From the NCBI RefSeq assembly GCF_030815415.1, contig NZ_JAUSWW010000001.1, forward strand, positions 2,914,001 to 2,978,000: DNA of 64,000 nucleotides, written 5' to 3'. Below the pieces are notes generated by a model. The model was not told where the DNA came from and did not search any database. It saw nothing but the letters and a program-made list of their open reading frames with translations. Below are positions 17,800 through 26,614 of this stretch, one piece after another. Made by a program: the position numbers and the translations under genes. How positions within the stretch are numbered: position 1 is the stretch's first letter; every line of letters begins with the position of its first letter. The stretch is from Streptomyces canus (GTDB lineage: Bacteria; Actinomycetota; Actinomycetes; Streptomycetales; Streptomycetaceae).

Positions 17800-19008
17800 T
17801 CATCGGCCGTCCAGACCCAGGGAGCGGGCGCGGAGCACCGGCCAGGCGGCGAAGGACAGTGCCGCCATCACACCGAAGTAGTGCCAGGTGCCGCTGTCGA
17901 GCAGGGCGCCGCCGAGGATCGGCCCGGCGAAGAAGCCCAGGTAGCGGAGTTCCAGCGCGCCGAAGAACGCCCCCTTCTCCGCGTCGGGCGCGAGGCGGTG
18001 GGTGACGAGGTCGGCCATCGGCATCAGGAGCGCCTCCCCGACGGTCCAGGCGAGCACCCCGGCCAGCAGGACCCACAGTCGGCCGCCGGAGGTTCCCCAG
18101 CACAGGAAGGCGACGGCGAAGCCGGTGCAGCCCACCCCGGCCTGCGCCGGGAGCGTGGTGCGCCGGGCGAGCCACGCGGCCGGCCACTGGTAGGCGAAGC
18201 CCAGGACGGCGTGCACGGCGAACACCACCGCGAACAGCGTCGGGGCGCGGTCACCGGACTCTCCCTTGAGGTAGAGGGGGATCACCGATTCGAGCTGGGC
18301 GAAGACCAGGGTGATCAGAACGGCCGAGACCAGCACCAGCCGGAACCGCCCGTCGCGCAGGGAGTGCGTCCAGGTCCAGCGCCCCTGACGGGCGGCCGGT
18401 ACACGGACGTCCAGCACCCGCAGGGAGTCGCGTCGCGCGTGGACCAGCAGCACGCAGCAGGCGAACAGCGCCGCGGAGACGGCGAAGAGCGCCCGGTGGG
18501 AGACGCTGTAGGCCGCGGCACCCGCGAGGGGGCCGAGCGCGGCGCCGGCCGACACGGTCATGAACCGTATGCGGAAGACCAGTTCGCCGCCCTCGCCCGC
18601 GGCGAGGCTCATCAGCTTCTTCAAGGACGGCCCGACCAGCATCAGCGCACCGCCCAGGCACACGATCAGGGGCAGCACCAGCACCGGCGCGGTGACGGTG
18701 GCGAGGGCCGCGGCCAGCAGCGCGTAGAGGACGAGGCCTGCGCGCAGCAGACTCCCGGCCCCGGCGCGGTCGGTGATGGCTCCGCCCGCCAGCGCCCCCA
18801 CCGCACCGACCAGGGCGATGGAGCCGGTGAAGGCGCCGATCGCGGCCGGCGGCAGCGAGGTGATGTCGGCGAGATAGAGCGCCAGGAAGGGCATCATGCC
18901 GAAGAAGGCACAGGAGTTGATCAGCGAGCAGAGTGCCAGGACGCGGACCGTCCGGTCCCCGATGAGGTCCGCGAAGCCCGCCTGGCGCACCTGGGTGGTC
19001 GTCGTCAT
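17800..19008 (-). CDS. MFS transporter of the putative RiPP operon
   Basis: This 402-residue major facilitator protein has about 12 transmembrane helices, starting MTTTTQVRQAGFADLIGDRT. The first helix is VRVLALCSLINSCAFFGMM. The ATG overlaps the stop of the HExxH gene by four bases (ATGA), so it is the last gene of the operon. By position it would export the modified peptide or protect the producer; that is inference. The longer upstream frame is only the shadow of the HExxH gene. Confidence 0.87.
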   Translation of the reverse strand: MTTTTQVRQAGFADLIGDRTVRVLALCSLINSCAFFGMMPFLALYLADITSLPPAAIGAFTGSIALVGAVGALAGGAITDRAGAGSLLRAGLVLYALLAAALATVTAPVLVLPLIVCLGGALMLVGPSLKKLMSLAAGEGGELVFRIRFMTVSAGAALGPLAGAAAYSVSHRALFAVSAALFACCVLLVHARRDSLRVLDVRVPAARQGRWTWTHSLRDGRFRLVLVSAVLITLVFAQLESVIPLYLKGESGDRAPTLFAVVFAVHAVLGFAYQWPAAWLARRTTLPAQAGVGCTGFAVAFLCWGTSGGRLWVLLAGVLAWTVGEALLMPMADLVTHRLAPDAEKGAFFGALELRYLGFFAGPILGGALLDSGTWHYFGVMAALSFAAWPVLRARSLGLDGR

Positions 19009-20252
19009 CGCAGGACCCGTTCCGTCTCCGCGCGCATCTGCGCCCACAGCACCTTGCCGGCCTCGGTGAACTCCGCCGTGGGCTCGCCCTCGATCTCGTC
19101 CAGGCCCTTGGCGAGCAGATCCGCGTTCTGCCGCGTCAGTTCGCGGTGGATCTCCCGACCGGTGCGGTCGTGGGCGCGGCGGTGGAACGCGGTGATGCGG
19201 GCGAAGGCATGGACGGCCATGAGCATGCCCCACAGGGGGCGCGGGTCCTTGCGCACCGGGGAGTTGAAGGTCGCCCCTTCCGCGACGGTCACCAGCGGGT
19301 CCAGTTCCAGGAGCAGCATCAGCCGAAGGTGTGAACTCTCGTGCAACAGGTGCTCGGCGGTGTAGTGGGTGGCGCTGAACGGCTGAGCCGCCTCCGACAG
19401 GAACACCGCGCCCATCAGGATCGCCTCGGTGAACGAGGAGTGGAACTCGGAGGCGTAGGGGACGACCACCCGGGTGTAGGCGCGGATCTCGGTGGCGAGT
19501 TCGGGCCAGACGTCCTCGATGAGGGCGAAGGCCCGGGAGATGTCGGTGATGTCGTCCTCGCCGATCTCCCGTACGGCGAGGTCGGAGCGGGGGTAACCGG
19601 GCTGCGGCTCATGGGAGTTCATGGACGTGAAGTGGCGCGCGATCCAGGGACCGGCGTTGTCGATCTCGATGTCGGTTCCGGCGATGACCGGTCGCCGCAC
19701 ACGCCGGGCGTTCCCCAGCCGGGCATCGCCCGCACCGTGGATGTAGGAGGCGGGCACGGCGGCGGAGCCGTCGCGGACGATGCCGTCGCCGTCCTCGCGG
19801 ATCACCAGCCGGTGCACGGGGGTGTCGAAGACCAGGTGATGGCGCACCTGGGGGAACCGCACCTCGGTGACGGGCGCGGGCGACCGCACGTCGGTGCCCT
19901 CGGGGTCCGCGGCGGGGCCGGTGGCGTGGGGCAGGGCGACGAACCGCGCGAAATGCGTGGACCAGGCGCGGATGAAGTCGGCGTCCTTGCGCTGGGCCGC
20001 GAGCATCAACTGCCGCCACAGGTAGGGGAAGACCGGATGGGACAGGAGCCGGTGCGCGGAGTCGTCGTCCAGTGCCGCGAACCGCTGCCCCCACAGGGTC
20101 AGTTCGGCCTCGGTCGGCTCGCCCGCGAGCTGCCCCAGCCGCTTGGTCACCCGCGGGACGGAGGCGCGGAGCTTGGCCACGTAGGCGGGCAGGACGGGGT
20201 CGTCGTCCCCGGCGAGGGCCAGATGGCCGCCGAGGAAGTCGGTGGTGGTCAT
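19005..20252 (-). CDS. HExxH motif-containing putative peptide-modification enzyme
   Basis: This 415-residue protein matches the family named HEXXH motif-containing putative peptide modification protein, known as a domain in Fxs-type and other RiPP loci. Some members are alpha-ketoglutarate-dependent hydroxylases. The motif HESSHLRLMLLLELDPL puts H304, E305 and H308 at the metal site. The N-terminal half contains LWGQRFAALDDDSAHRLLSH, typical of the family. Its ATG overlaps the M3 stop by four bases and its stop overlaps the MFS start. Context with a short acidic peptide and a peptidase makes it the likely tailoring enzyme. The reaction is not shown by sequence. Confidence 0.85.
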   Translation of the reverse strand: MTTTDFLGGHLALAGDDDPVLPAYVAKLRASVPRVTKRLGQLAGEPTEAELTLWGQRFAALDDDSAHRLLSHPVFPYLWRQLMLAAQRKDADFIRAWSTHFARFVALPHATGPAADPEGTDVRSPAPVTEVRFPQVRHHLVFDTPVHRLVIREDGDGIVRDGSAAVPASYIHGAGDARLGNARRVRRPVIAGTDIEIDNAGPWIARHFTSMNSHEPQPGYPRSDLAVREIGEDDITDISRAFALIEDVWPELATEIRAYTRVVVPYASEFHSSFTEAILMGAVFLSEAAQPFSATHYTAEHLLHESSHLRLMLLLELDPLVTVAEGATFNSPVRKDPRPLWGMLMAVHAFARITAFHRRAHDRTGREIHRELTRQNADLLAKGLDEIEGEPTAEFTEAGKVLWAQMRAETERVLR

Positions 20253-22336
20253 GGTGAGGTCCTGTTCGGAGAGAGTGGCGACGGTGCGACGTCCGGCAGG
20301 CCGCGGCGGCGGAGGAACGGCTCGATGCGCGGCTGGTCCAGGCCGGTGAGCTCGTGGAACAGGGTCATCGCGGCGCGGGATCCGCCGGCGGCGAGCATCG
20401 TGCGGAGCGCCTCGCCGCTCGCGCGGGTGAGGCCGCCGCGCTTCTCCAGCGCCTCGACCAGGTTCGCGGCGATGATCTCGGACCAGAGATAGGCGTAGAA
20501 GCCCGCGCCGTAGGGGCCGTGGAAGACGTGGTCGAAGTAGCCGGAGCGGTAACGCGGCGGAATCTCGGGCACTGTGTCCAGCCCCCAGCGAGCGGCGCCC
20601 CGCGCCTCGATCCGTGCGGCGTCCCAGTCCGCGTTCCCGCCCTGGTCGTCGGGTCCGTCGGGAAGCGTGTGCCAGGACCAGTCCACCGCGGCCGCGCCCA
20701 GGATCTCCACCAGCAGATGCACTCCGCCGGTGCTGTGGCGCTCGCTCACCTGTTTGATCCAGTCCGGGGGCAGCGGCTGTCCGGTGCGGTGGTGCCGGGC
20801 GTAGTGCTCGAGGAGTTGCTCGTCGAATGCCCAGGTCTCGTGGACCTGGGCGGGAGCCTCGGAGAAGTCACGGGGGACGCCGGGGGCCGAGTGCGCCGGA
20901 TAGCGGACGTCGGAGAGCAGTGCGTGCAGGGCGTGTCCGAACTCGTGGAAGAGGGTGACGACTTCGGGCATGTCGAGGAGGCAGGGGCGCCCGGCGCCGG
21001 GCGGGGTGAGGTTGAAGGTGTTCACCACGACGGGCCGGGTCGCGGTGGTGTGTGCCTGGGGGCGCAGGATGCCCGTCCACGCGCCGCCTCGTTTGCCGGG
21101 CCGGGAGAAGACGTCGATCAGGAAGAGGCCCACCGTGCCGGCGTGTTCGTCGGTGACCTGGAAGACGCGGGCCTCGGGGTGGTGGGCGGTGAGGTCATGG
21201 CGTTCGGTGAACTCGAGGCCGTACAGGAGGCGGGCGCTGTGGAAGAGGCCGCGGGTGATGACGGCGTCCAGTTCGAAGTGGGCACGGAGTTCGTCCGCGG
21301 TGGGCCCTTCGGCGCCGGTCTCCCCTCCGTCGGCCGCGGGTCCCGCTGCCGCGTGGTGGGTCCAGTCCCAGGCCCGGATCCGGTGACCGGCCCTGGCCCG
21401 CAGCGCGCGGCGTTCGGTGTGTGCCGCGTGCAGGAGCGGCTCCGCCAGCCGCCGGAACATCGCCTCCACGGCCTTTGGGGTGCCCGTCGTCTGATCCTCG
21501 GTCGCCCATGCGGCGTACGACGGGTAGCCCAGGATGCGGGCCTGGCGGGCGCGTAACCGGGCGATCCGGGCGGCCCGTTGCTCGTTGTCCGCCCCTCTCC
21601 CGAGCGAGCGTTCGAAGAGGGTTCTCCGCGTGTCCCGGTCCCGTAGCTGCACAAGCGCCGGCTGGCTGGTGGACGAGGCGAGCGGCAGAACGTGCCAGGG
21701 TGCTGCCCTGCCGCGGCGCGCGGCCTCCTCTGCCATGGCCGCGAGCCGGTCGGCGGGCAGACCGCGCAGGGCGTCGGGTCCGGGCACCGCCAGGGCCTGG
21801 CGGTGGGCGTCCTCGATCAGGGTCTGCCGGTAGGCGGCACACTCCCGGGAGAGCTCGCGGTTGACCTCGCCGAGTTCCCGGGCGGCTTCGGCGGGCAGCA
21901 TGGCGCCCACCCGCCGCATGCGGCGCCACCAGTGCACGGTCAGGGCCCGGGACTGGGGGTCGGTGATCCGGTCGCGCCCGGCGTGCACCGCGTCGATACG
22001 GGCGACCAGACGCCTGTTGCGGACGATGCGCCCTTCGTGGCGGGAGAGCAGGACGGCGATGTCCTGCTCCAGGTCGGTCAGTGCGGCCTCGCCGCCCGCG
22101 GTCACCTGGTGGGTGAACGCGTCGTGGATGTACTGCACCCGGGTGCCGGAGAACTCGAGCGCCTCGACGGTGTTGGCGAAGTCCGGCGGCGCCGGGTCGG
22201 CGGCGATGGCGTCGACCCGGGCCTCGCGCTCGGCGATGGCCTGCTCCAGCGCGGGCCGATAGTGCCCGGGGCGGATGTCGGCGAACGGCTGCATCCCGTG
22301 GGCGGCGGGAGGCTCCAGAAGCGGGTTCGGGCTCAT
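20249..22336 (-). CDS. M3 family zinc metallopeptidase (Dcp/oligopeptidase A type)
   Basis: This 695-residue peptidase starts MSPNPLLEPPAAHGMQPFAD, like dipeptidyl carboxypeptidase and oligopeptidase A. The zinc motif is HEFGHALHALLSD (H464, E465, H468). The third ligand is probably E493 in RDFSEAPAQVHETW. The C-terminal YGAGFYAYLWSE segment is conserved in M3. Inside the operon it may remove the leader or trim the modified peptide. Leucine 261 uses TTA (21554-21556), the rare codon read by bldA tRNA in Streptomyces. Its start overlaps the TPR stop by four bases. Confidence 0.93.
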   Translation of the reverse strand: MSPNPLLEPPAAHGMQPFADIRPGHYRPALEQAIAEREARVDAIAADPAPPDFANTVEALEFSGTRVQYIHDAFTHQVTAGGEAALTDLEQDIAVLLSRHEGRIVRNRRLVARIDAVHAGRDRITDPQSRALTVHWWRRMRRVGAMLPAEAARELGEVNRELSRECAAYRQTLIEDAHRQALAVPGPDALRGLPADRLAAMAEEAARRGRAAPWHVLPLASSTSQPALVQLRDRDTRRTLFERSLGRGADNEQRAARIARLRARQARILGYPSYAAWATEDQTTGTPKAVEAMFRRLAEPLLHAAHTERRALRARAGHRIRAWDWTHHAAAGPAADGGETGAEGPTADELRAHFELDAVITRGLFHSARLLYGLEFTERHDLTAHHPEARVFQVTDEHAGTVGLFLIDVFSRPGKRGGAWTGILRPQAHTTATRPVVVNTFNLTPPGAGRPCLLDMPEVVTLFHEFGHALHALLSDVRYPAHSAPGVPRDFSEAPAQVHETWAFDEQLLEHYARHHRTGQPLPPDWIKQVSERHSTGGVHLLVEILGAAAVDWSWHTLPDGPDDQGGNADWDAARIEARGAARWGLDTVPEIPPRYRSGYFDHVFHGPYGAGFYAYLWSEIIAANLVEALEKRGGLTRASGEALRTMLAAGGSRAAMTLFHELTGLDQPRIEPFLRRRGLPDVAPSPLSPNRTSP

Positions 22337-23646
22337 CGGGCCGCCCGCATCCGTACGGCCAGTTCGTCCACGGCCCACTGGCGCAGCGGGCCGGTCCCGC
22401 CGTCGGTGCAGATGTCGCGCAGCAGGATCAGCGGGGACAGTGCCTGCCGGTCGAGGGAGGCCGACGCCACCAGGGCGCCGTGGGCCTGGTCCGGCTGCTC
22501 CAGCCGCAGGGAGCAGCGGGCGGCCTGGCAGTGGGCGTAGGAGGCGTACGGCGCGCCCAGCCCGGCGGCGATGCGGTACGCCTCGCGCGCCTCGGCGATC
22601 CGGCTCTCCCCCATCAGGAAGTCGGCCAGCCGTACGTGCGCCTTGGGATCGAGCGGGTCCCACTCGGTCATCCGTCGGTAGAACCGCTCCGCGCCCTCGA
22701 TGTCCCCGCGGGCCTTGGCCGACCGCCCAGAAGTCTCGAGGACCGGGTGGACGTTCTCCAGCGCCAGGAGGCGGGTATCCCCGTCCGCGAGCGCCACGGC
22801 CTCCAGGGCGTATTTCTCAGCGAGTTGCAGCTGCCGGTCGACCTCCGCGTGGTCGCCCTCGAAGAACGGTATGAAGGCCACTCCGCGCCAGTAGATGGAG
22901 GTGTGCAGCGGCTCCATCTCCACGCCCGCCCGGTCGGCCACCTCGTCGGCGGCGGCCAGCCAGTACCTCATGTCGGCCAGTGCCTTCTGCTTCTCGCCCT
23001 TGGCGCACAGCACGATCATGTGGGCGGCGGCCCCGTACCGTACGGCCGGATCGAACTCCTCGGTGCGGGCGATGGCATCCATGACACCGCGGGCCCGCAC
23101 GAACGCCGCGGCCGCGCTCCGGGCGTCCCCGGCGAGCTGTGCGTCGGCGTTGTGCCGGAAGTAGGCCAGCCGCAGGGCGTCCAGATCGCGGCCGACCGGG
23201 TCGGCGGGGACGAGGGCCGCGATGGTCTTCCAGAAGCCGAGCTTGGCCAGCGCGGTCACCAGGCGGGACCGGTCGCCGGTGGACAGCCCGGACCAGTTCT
23301 CGGTCAGGGCGCACAGGTTCTGCCAGCGGGCCGACCTCAAGGGTACGGGCAGGTCGCGGGGGTCGTCCGGGTTGGGCCGGCCGGGCTCCTCGGTCTTCAG
23401 CGCCTGCCTCAGCAGTCCGAGCGAGGCGATCTGGTGGACGGGAACGGGCAGGTCCTGTGCCAGGCGGCGGCCGACGTCGGCGGTGCACTGGGCGTGCAGA
23501 GGACCGCCGGGGCTCTCCAGATCGAAGTACGAGGCGAGGAGTTCGCGTGACCGGGGGGCCGGCTCCGGTGCGAAGGTGCCCCTCGGCGGCTCCTGCATCG
23601 GGGGCAGGTCGCCGACGTCTCCCTTGGTCCGCAGAAACTTCTCCAC
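22333..23646 (-). CDS. TPR-like helical repeat protein of the RiPP operon
   Basis: This 437-residue alpha-helical protein has no recognised catalytic motif. Several TPR-like helix pairs are visible in the C-terminal half, for example ARGDIEGAERFYRRMTEWDP, HVRLADFLMGESRIAEAREA and YAHCQAARCSLRLEQPDQA. The N-terminal 60 residues are proline-rich and poorly ordered. TPR proteins occur in Fxs-type peptide loci, so it may bind the precursor or scaffold the enzymes; this is inference. The GTG start has GGAGGA about seven bases before it. It is the first gene after the intercistronic hairpin. Confidence 0.75.
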   Translation of the reverse strand: MEKFLRTKGDVGDLPPMQEPPRGTFAPEPAPRSRELLASYFDLESPGGPLHAQCTADVGRRLAQDLPVPVHQIASLGLLRQALKTEEPGRPNPDDPRDLPVPLRSARWQNLCALTENWSGLSTGDRSRLVTALAKLGFWKTIAALVPADPVGRDLDALRLAYFRHNADAQLAGDARSAAAAFVRARGVMDAIARTEEFDPAVRYGAAAHMIVLCAKGEKQKALADMRYWLAAADEVADRAGVEMEPLHTSIYWRGVAFIPFFEGDHAEVDRQLQLAEKYALEAVALADGDTRLLALENVHPVLETSGRSAKARGDIEGAERFYRRMTEWDPLDPKAHVRLADFLMGESRIAEAREAYRIAAGLGAPYASYAHCQAARCSLRLEQPDQAHGALVASASLDRQALSPLILLRDICTDGGTGPLRQWAVDELAVRMRAAR

Positions 23647-23733
23647 CGCCGGCTCCTCCGTCGTGGTCCTCTGTCGTCGATCGGCTGTCGTTGATCAGCT
23701 GTCGTGGTCCGCTGGGTGCTTGCCACGAAGCGT

Positions 23734-23769
23734 GATGGCCGCAAAGGGAGTTCGCCCTTTGCGGCCATC
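23734..23769 (-). terminator. Perfect 15-bp hairpin between precursor and enzyme genes
   Basis: GATGGCCGCAAAGGG (23734-23748) pairs without mismatch with CCCTTTGCGGCCATC (23755-23769) over a six-base loop. It lies 48 bases after the peptide stop and about 90 bases before the TPR start. It may be a partial terminator or a 3' stabiliser giving more peptide than enzyme transcript, as in many RiPP operons. Confidence 0.7.
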
Positions 23770-23816
23770 GCGAGCCCGCCTGGTCGCCAGGAGGGCAGGT
23801 CGCCTGATGTCGGAGA

Positions 23817-23921
23817 TCAGACGGCCGGGGCGTAGTAGGCCACGCCCGAGACCGTGAGACCGAACTCCTCGGCCAGCTCGTCCGTCTCGACCTCGACCTC
23901 GGTGATCTGCTCGGCGTCCAT
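23817..23921 (-). CDS. Putative RiPP precursor peptide (34 residues)
   Basis: This small frame has a perfect AGGAGG six bases before its ATG. The N-terminal 19 residues are leader-like and very acidic (nine D/E, for example TEVEVETDELAEE). The C-terminal part FGLTVSGVAYYAPAV has almost no charge and contains two adjacent tyrosines (Y29, Y30), a serine, a threonine and a proline. Such acidic-leader and small neutral-core peptides are typical RiPP precursors. It lies directly upstream of the TPR, M3, HExxH and MFS genes in the same direction. Product and cleavage site are unknown; GLTVSGVAYYAPAV is my guess for the core region. Confidence 0.78.
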   Translation of the reverse strand: MDAEQITEVEVETDELAEEFGLTVSGVAYYAPAV

Positions 23922-24086
23922 GTCTGAACCTCCTGTGTCGACTGCGGCCCCGGGGTTTTCGGGGACAGGTCAAACGTAGGAGGTGCTTCTCGAAGATCCG
24001 CCGAGCATTGCTGGAGATCGACTCGAGAGACGGTCAGGGCATGCGTGAGCCGGGACAGGCGAGCAGGTGAGCGTCGTGCCGGGCGC

Positions 24087-24734
24087 TCAGCCGGTGGTGA
24101 CCGGCAGCACGTCGGGGGACAACGCCGCCGCCCGTGCCGTGGCCGCGGTCATCCGGCGGCGGTGATGGCGACGGCACAGGACCTCGTACCCGATCGCTTC
24201 CGCCTGGTTGACGTCTCCCACGACCACCTGAGCGCCTTCCACGACCATCTCGCCCCCTATGGTGCGGGCGTTGTGCGTGGCGCGGGCGCCGCACCAGCAG
24301 AGGGCCTCGACCTGCAACACCTCTACGCGGTCGGCCAGTTCCACCAGGCGCTGGGAGCCCGGGAACAGTTTGGAGCGGAAGTCGGTCGTGATGCCGAAGG
24401 CATAGACGTCGAGGCCCAGGTCGTCGACGACGCGGGCGAGCTGGTCGATCTGAGCGGGGGCCAGGAACTGGGCCTCGTCGGCGATGACGTAGTCGGCGCG
24501 GCCGCCCTGGGAGAGGTGGTCGACCAGGTAGGCGTACAGGTCCTGGCCGTCCTCGACCTCCACCGCGTCCGTGACCAGGCCGAGGCGGGAGGAGAGTTTG
24601 CCCTCGCCCGCGCGGTCGTCCCGGGTGAAGATCATGCCCTGCAGGCCGCGCGCGGAGCGGTTGTGCTCGATCTGGAGAGCCAGGGTCGACTTCCCGCAGT
24701 CCATGGTTCCGGAGAAGAACACCAGCTCGGGCAT
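24087..24734 (-). CDS. tdk: Thymidine kinase, type II
   Basis: The enzyme phosphorylates thymidine (and deoxyuridine) in the nucleoside salvage pathway. The 215-residue protein starts MPELVFFSGTMDCGKSTLAL with the P-loop. Walker B-like DYVIADEAQFL, the lasso segment and CWCGARATHNAR follow. The usual four zinc-binding cysteines are partly visible in CWCG and VLCRRHH. The ATG at 24734 gives the family N-terminus. Eight further codons upstream are in frame but atypical. Confidence 0.95.
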   Translation of the reverse strand: MPELVFFSGTMDCGKSTLALQIEHNRSARGLQGMIFTRDDRAGEGKLSSRLGLVTDAVEVEDGQDLYAYLVDHLSQGGRADYVIADEAQFLAPAQIDQLARVVDDLGLDVYAFGITTDFRSKLFPGSQRLVELADRVEVLQVEALCWCGARATHNARTIGGEMVVEGAQVVVGDVNQAEAIGYEVLCRRHHRRRMTAATARAAALSPDVLPVTTG

Positions 24735-24780
24735 GGGGAGTTGAGCACCTTTCGGCAACGGAGGACGGCAGCGGGAGGCT

Positions 24781-25974
24781 TCAGGAGCGTACTTCGAGCA
24801 GCGGGACCAACTGCTCCGCGGGGGTCATCGAACCATGGTTGCCGACCATCGCCGACTCCTTGGGCTCCCGCTCGGACGCGATGATGAGGACGTCGTCCCG
24901 CGCGGCCGCGACCACGTCACCGAGGCGTGCGTACACCCGGTCGTCGACCTGGGGGCCGAACCAGCCCGCCGCGATCGCCTCGTCCCGCGAGGCCACCCAG
25001 AACTGCTCGCCGAGCACCTCGCGCCAGCAGGTCACGACGTCGTTCTCGGCGCCCGGCACCGCGTAGACGTGGCGGGCCCGGCCCTCGCCGCCCAGCAGGG
25101 CGACCCCGGCACGCAGCTCCCAGTCCTCGTCGAAGTCGATGCGGTGCTGCTCGTCGAAGGGGATGTCGACCATGCCGTGGTCGGCGGTGACGTAGAGCGC
25201 GCTGCGCGGCGGGAGCTGCTCCGCGAGGCGCTGCACCAGACGGTCCACGTGCATGAGCTGGCCGCGCCAGGTGTCGGAGTCGACGCCGAAGCGGTGCCCC
25301 GCACCGTCGAGTTCGGCGTAGTACGTGTAGACGAGCGCGCGGTCGGCGGCGGCCAGTTGCTCGGCCGCGAGGTCCATGCGGTCCTCGCCCGGCAGCCGGC
25401 CGAGGAACGTGCCGCCGCTCAGTGCGACCTTGGTCAGCGGGGTGTTCTCGAAGGTCGGTGAGGACACCTGCGCCGCGTGCACGCCCGCGTCCTGGGCGCG
25501 CTGGAAGATTGTGGGGTACGGCTGCCACACACGCGGCGAGGTCCACGGCTGCCAGCGCAGCTGGTTCATCAGCTCGCCGGTGTCGGGGTTGCGCACGGTG
25601 TAACCGGGCAGTCCGTGTGCGCCCGGCGGCAGTCCGGTGCCGACGGAGGCGAGGGAGGTCGCGGTGGTCGCCGGGAAGCCGGCCGTGATCGGCCGGCCGG
25701 TGCCGCCGCGCGAGCCCGCGAGCAGCGAGGCCAGGAAGGGGGCCTCGTCCGGGTGCGCCAGCAGCTGTTCCCAGCCGAGGCCGTCGATCAGGAACACACA
25801 GTTCCGGTCGGCGGGGGTCAGCTCGGTGATCGTGGCGGTCGTGCCGGGTACGCCCATGCCTGCGGCGAGCGTGGGCAGGAGGTCGGCGAGGGAGCCGCTG
25901 CCGTACTCGGGCAGCGGTGCGGAGTCGACGGCCAGTGGTTCCGGGTAGGGCTCCCAGGCGGTGGGCTGCGCCAT
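24781..25974 (-). CDS. Alkaline phosphatase superfamily phosphodiesterase / nucleotide pyrophosphatase
   Basis: This 397-residue enzyme of the type I phosphodiesterase / nucleotide pyrophosphatase family has no signal peptide. Metal-binding segments are CVFLIDGLGWEQL, AGFPATTATSLASVGTG (the nucleophile Thr lies in PATTATS), TYYAELDGAGHRFG and YVTADHGMVDIP. The C-terminus shows VGNHGSMTPAEQLVPLLE. It probably hydrolyses a phosphodiester or pyrophosphate. It overlaps the DUF5998 stop by one base (TGATG), so the pair is coupled. Confidence 0.9.
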   Translation of the reverse strand: MAQPTAWEPYPEPLAVDSAPLPEYGSGSLADLLPTLAAGMGVPGTTATITELTPADRNCVFLIDGLGWEQLLAHPDEAPFLASLLAGSRGGTGRPITAGFPATTATSLASVGTGLPPGAHGLPGYTVRNPDTGELMNQLRWQPWTSPRVWQPYPTIFQRAQDAGVHAAQVSSPTFENTPLTKVALSGGTFLGRLPGEDRMDLAAEQLAAADRALVYTYYAELDGAGHRFGVDSDTWRGQLMHVDRLVQRLAEQLPPRSALYVTADHGMVDIPFDEQHRIDFDEDWELRAGVALLGGEGRARHVYAVPGAENDVVTCWREVLGEQFWVASRDEAIAAGWFGPQVDDRVYARLGDVVAAARDDVLIIASEREPKESAMVGNHGSMTPAEQLVPLLEVRS

Positions 25975-26561
25975 CAGTGCGCGGTGTCCGCGGTCGCCTC
26001 GGAGAGGGACTGGGCGAAGGCGAGGGTCTGACGGACCGTGTCGGGGCCGTCGCCGGCCTCGCTGACCCGCAGGCTGAGGTCGTCGGCGGTCGAGTTGCCC
26101 GTGTAGCCGTGGTCGGCCTCGCAGTTGGGGTCGCCGCAGGCGGCCGGCTCCAGGTCGATCCGGGAGACGGCGCCCCAGCCGATGGTCAGCACGACCTCGC
26201 GGGGCAGGGTGCCCGGCTTGTACTGCTCCGGGTTGGCGACCACTCGGCTGAGCACGACCGAGGAGATCCGGCCAAGCTTCACGGACTCCGTGGACGTCGT
26301 GGCGTACGGCGTCGGGGAGGTGGTGTCGGCGGCCTGCTCGTCGGTGTGGCTGACGATGAAGCGGTTGCCGGTGAGGACGAGCACGGTCACATGCCGCCGC
26401 ACCTCGTTCTGGTCGAACGTCGTCTCCTGGTGGACCAGGTACGACCGGATGGGCTCGCCGCCCACAGCGGCCTCCACCGCCTCGGCCACGAGGGCCGGGT
26501 AGTAGCCGCTGCGCTCGATCGCCGCTCGCAGCCCCTGGGTCGTCGTACTGGTCTTGGCCAT
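25974..26561 (-). CDS. DUF5998 family protein
   Basis: This 195-residue protein is of an actinobacterial family of unknown function, starting MAKTSTTTQGLRAAIERSGY. A conserved middle part contains NEVRRHVTVLVLTGNRFIVS and HTDE. A CGDPNCEADHGYTG segment near residue 145 may bind a metal. The ATG was preferred to an ATG three codons upstream because GGGGGT lies at the right distance. It is coupled to the downstream phosphodiesterase gene. Confidence 0.85.
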   Translation of the reverse strand: MAKTSTTTQGLRAAIERSGYYPALVAEAVEAAVGGEPIRSYLVHQETTFDQNEVRRHVTVLVLTGNRFIVSHTDEQAADTTSPTPYATTSTESVKLGRISSVVLSRVVANPEQYKPGTLPREVVLTIGWGAVSRIDLEPAACGDPNCEADHGYTGNSTADDLSLRVSEAGDGPDTVRQTLAFAQSLSEATADTAH

Positions 26562-26614
26562 GACCCCCATCCTACGGGGGGCGACTGACTGCGAGGCACC
26601 GCTCAGGGGTGTTC

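Noticed and set aside
23409..23768. 119-codon frame starting in the intercistronic hairpin
   Set aside because: It overlaps the TPR gene out of frame; its sequence is arginine-rich shadow.
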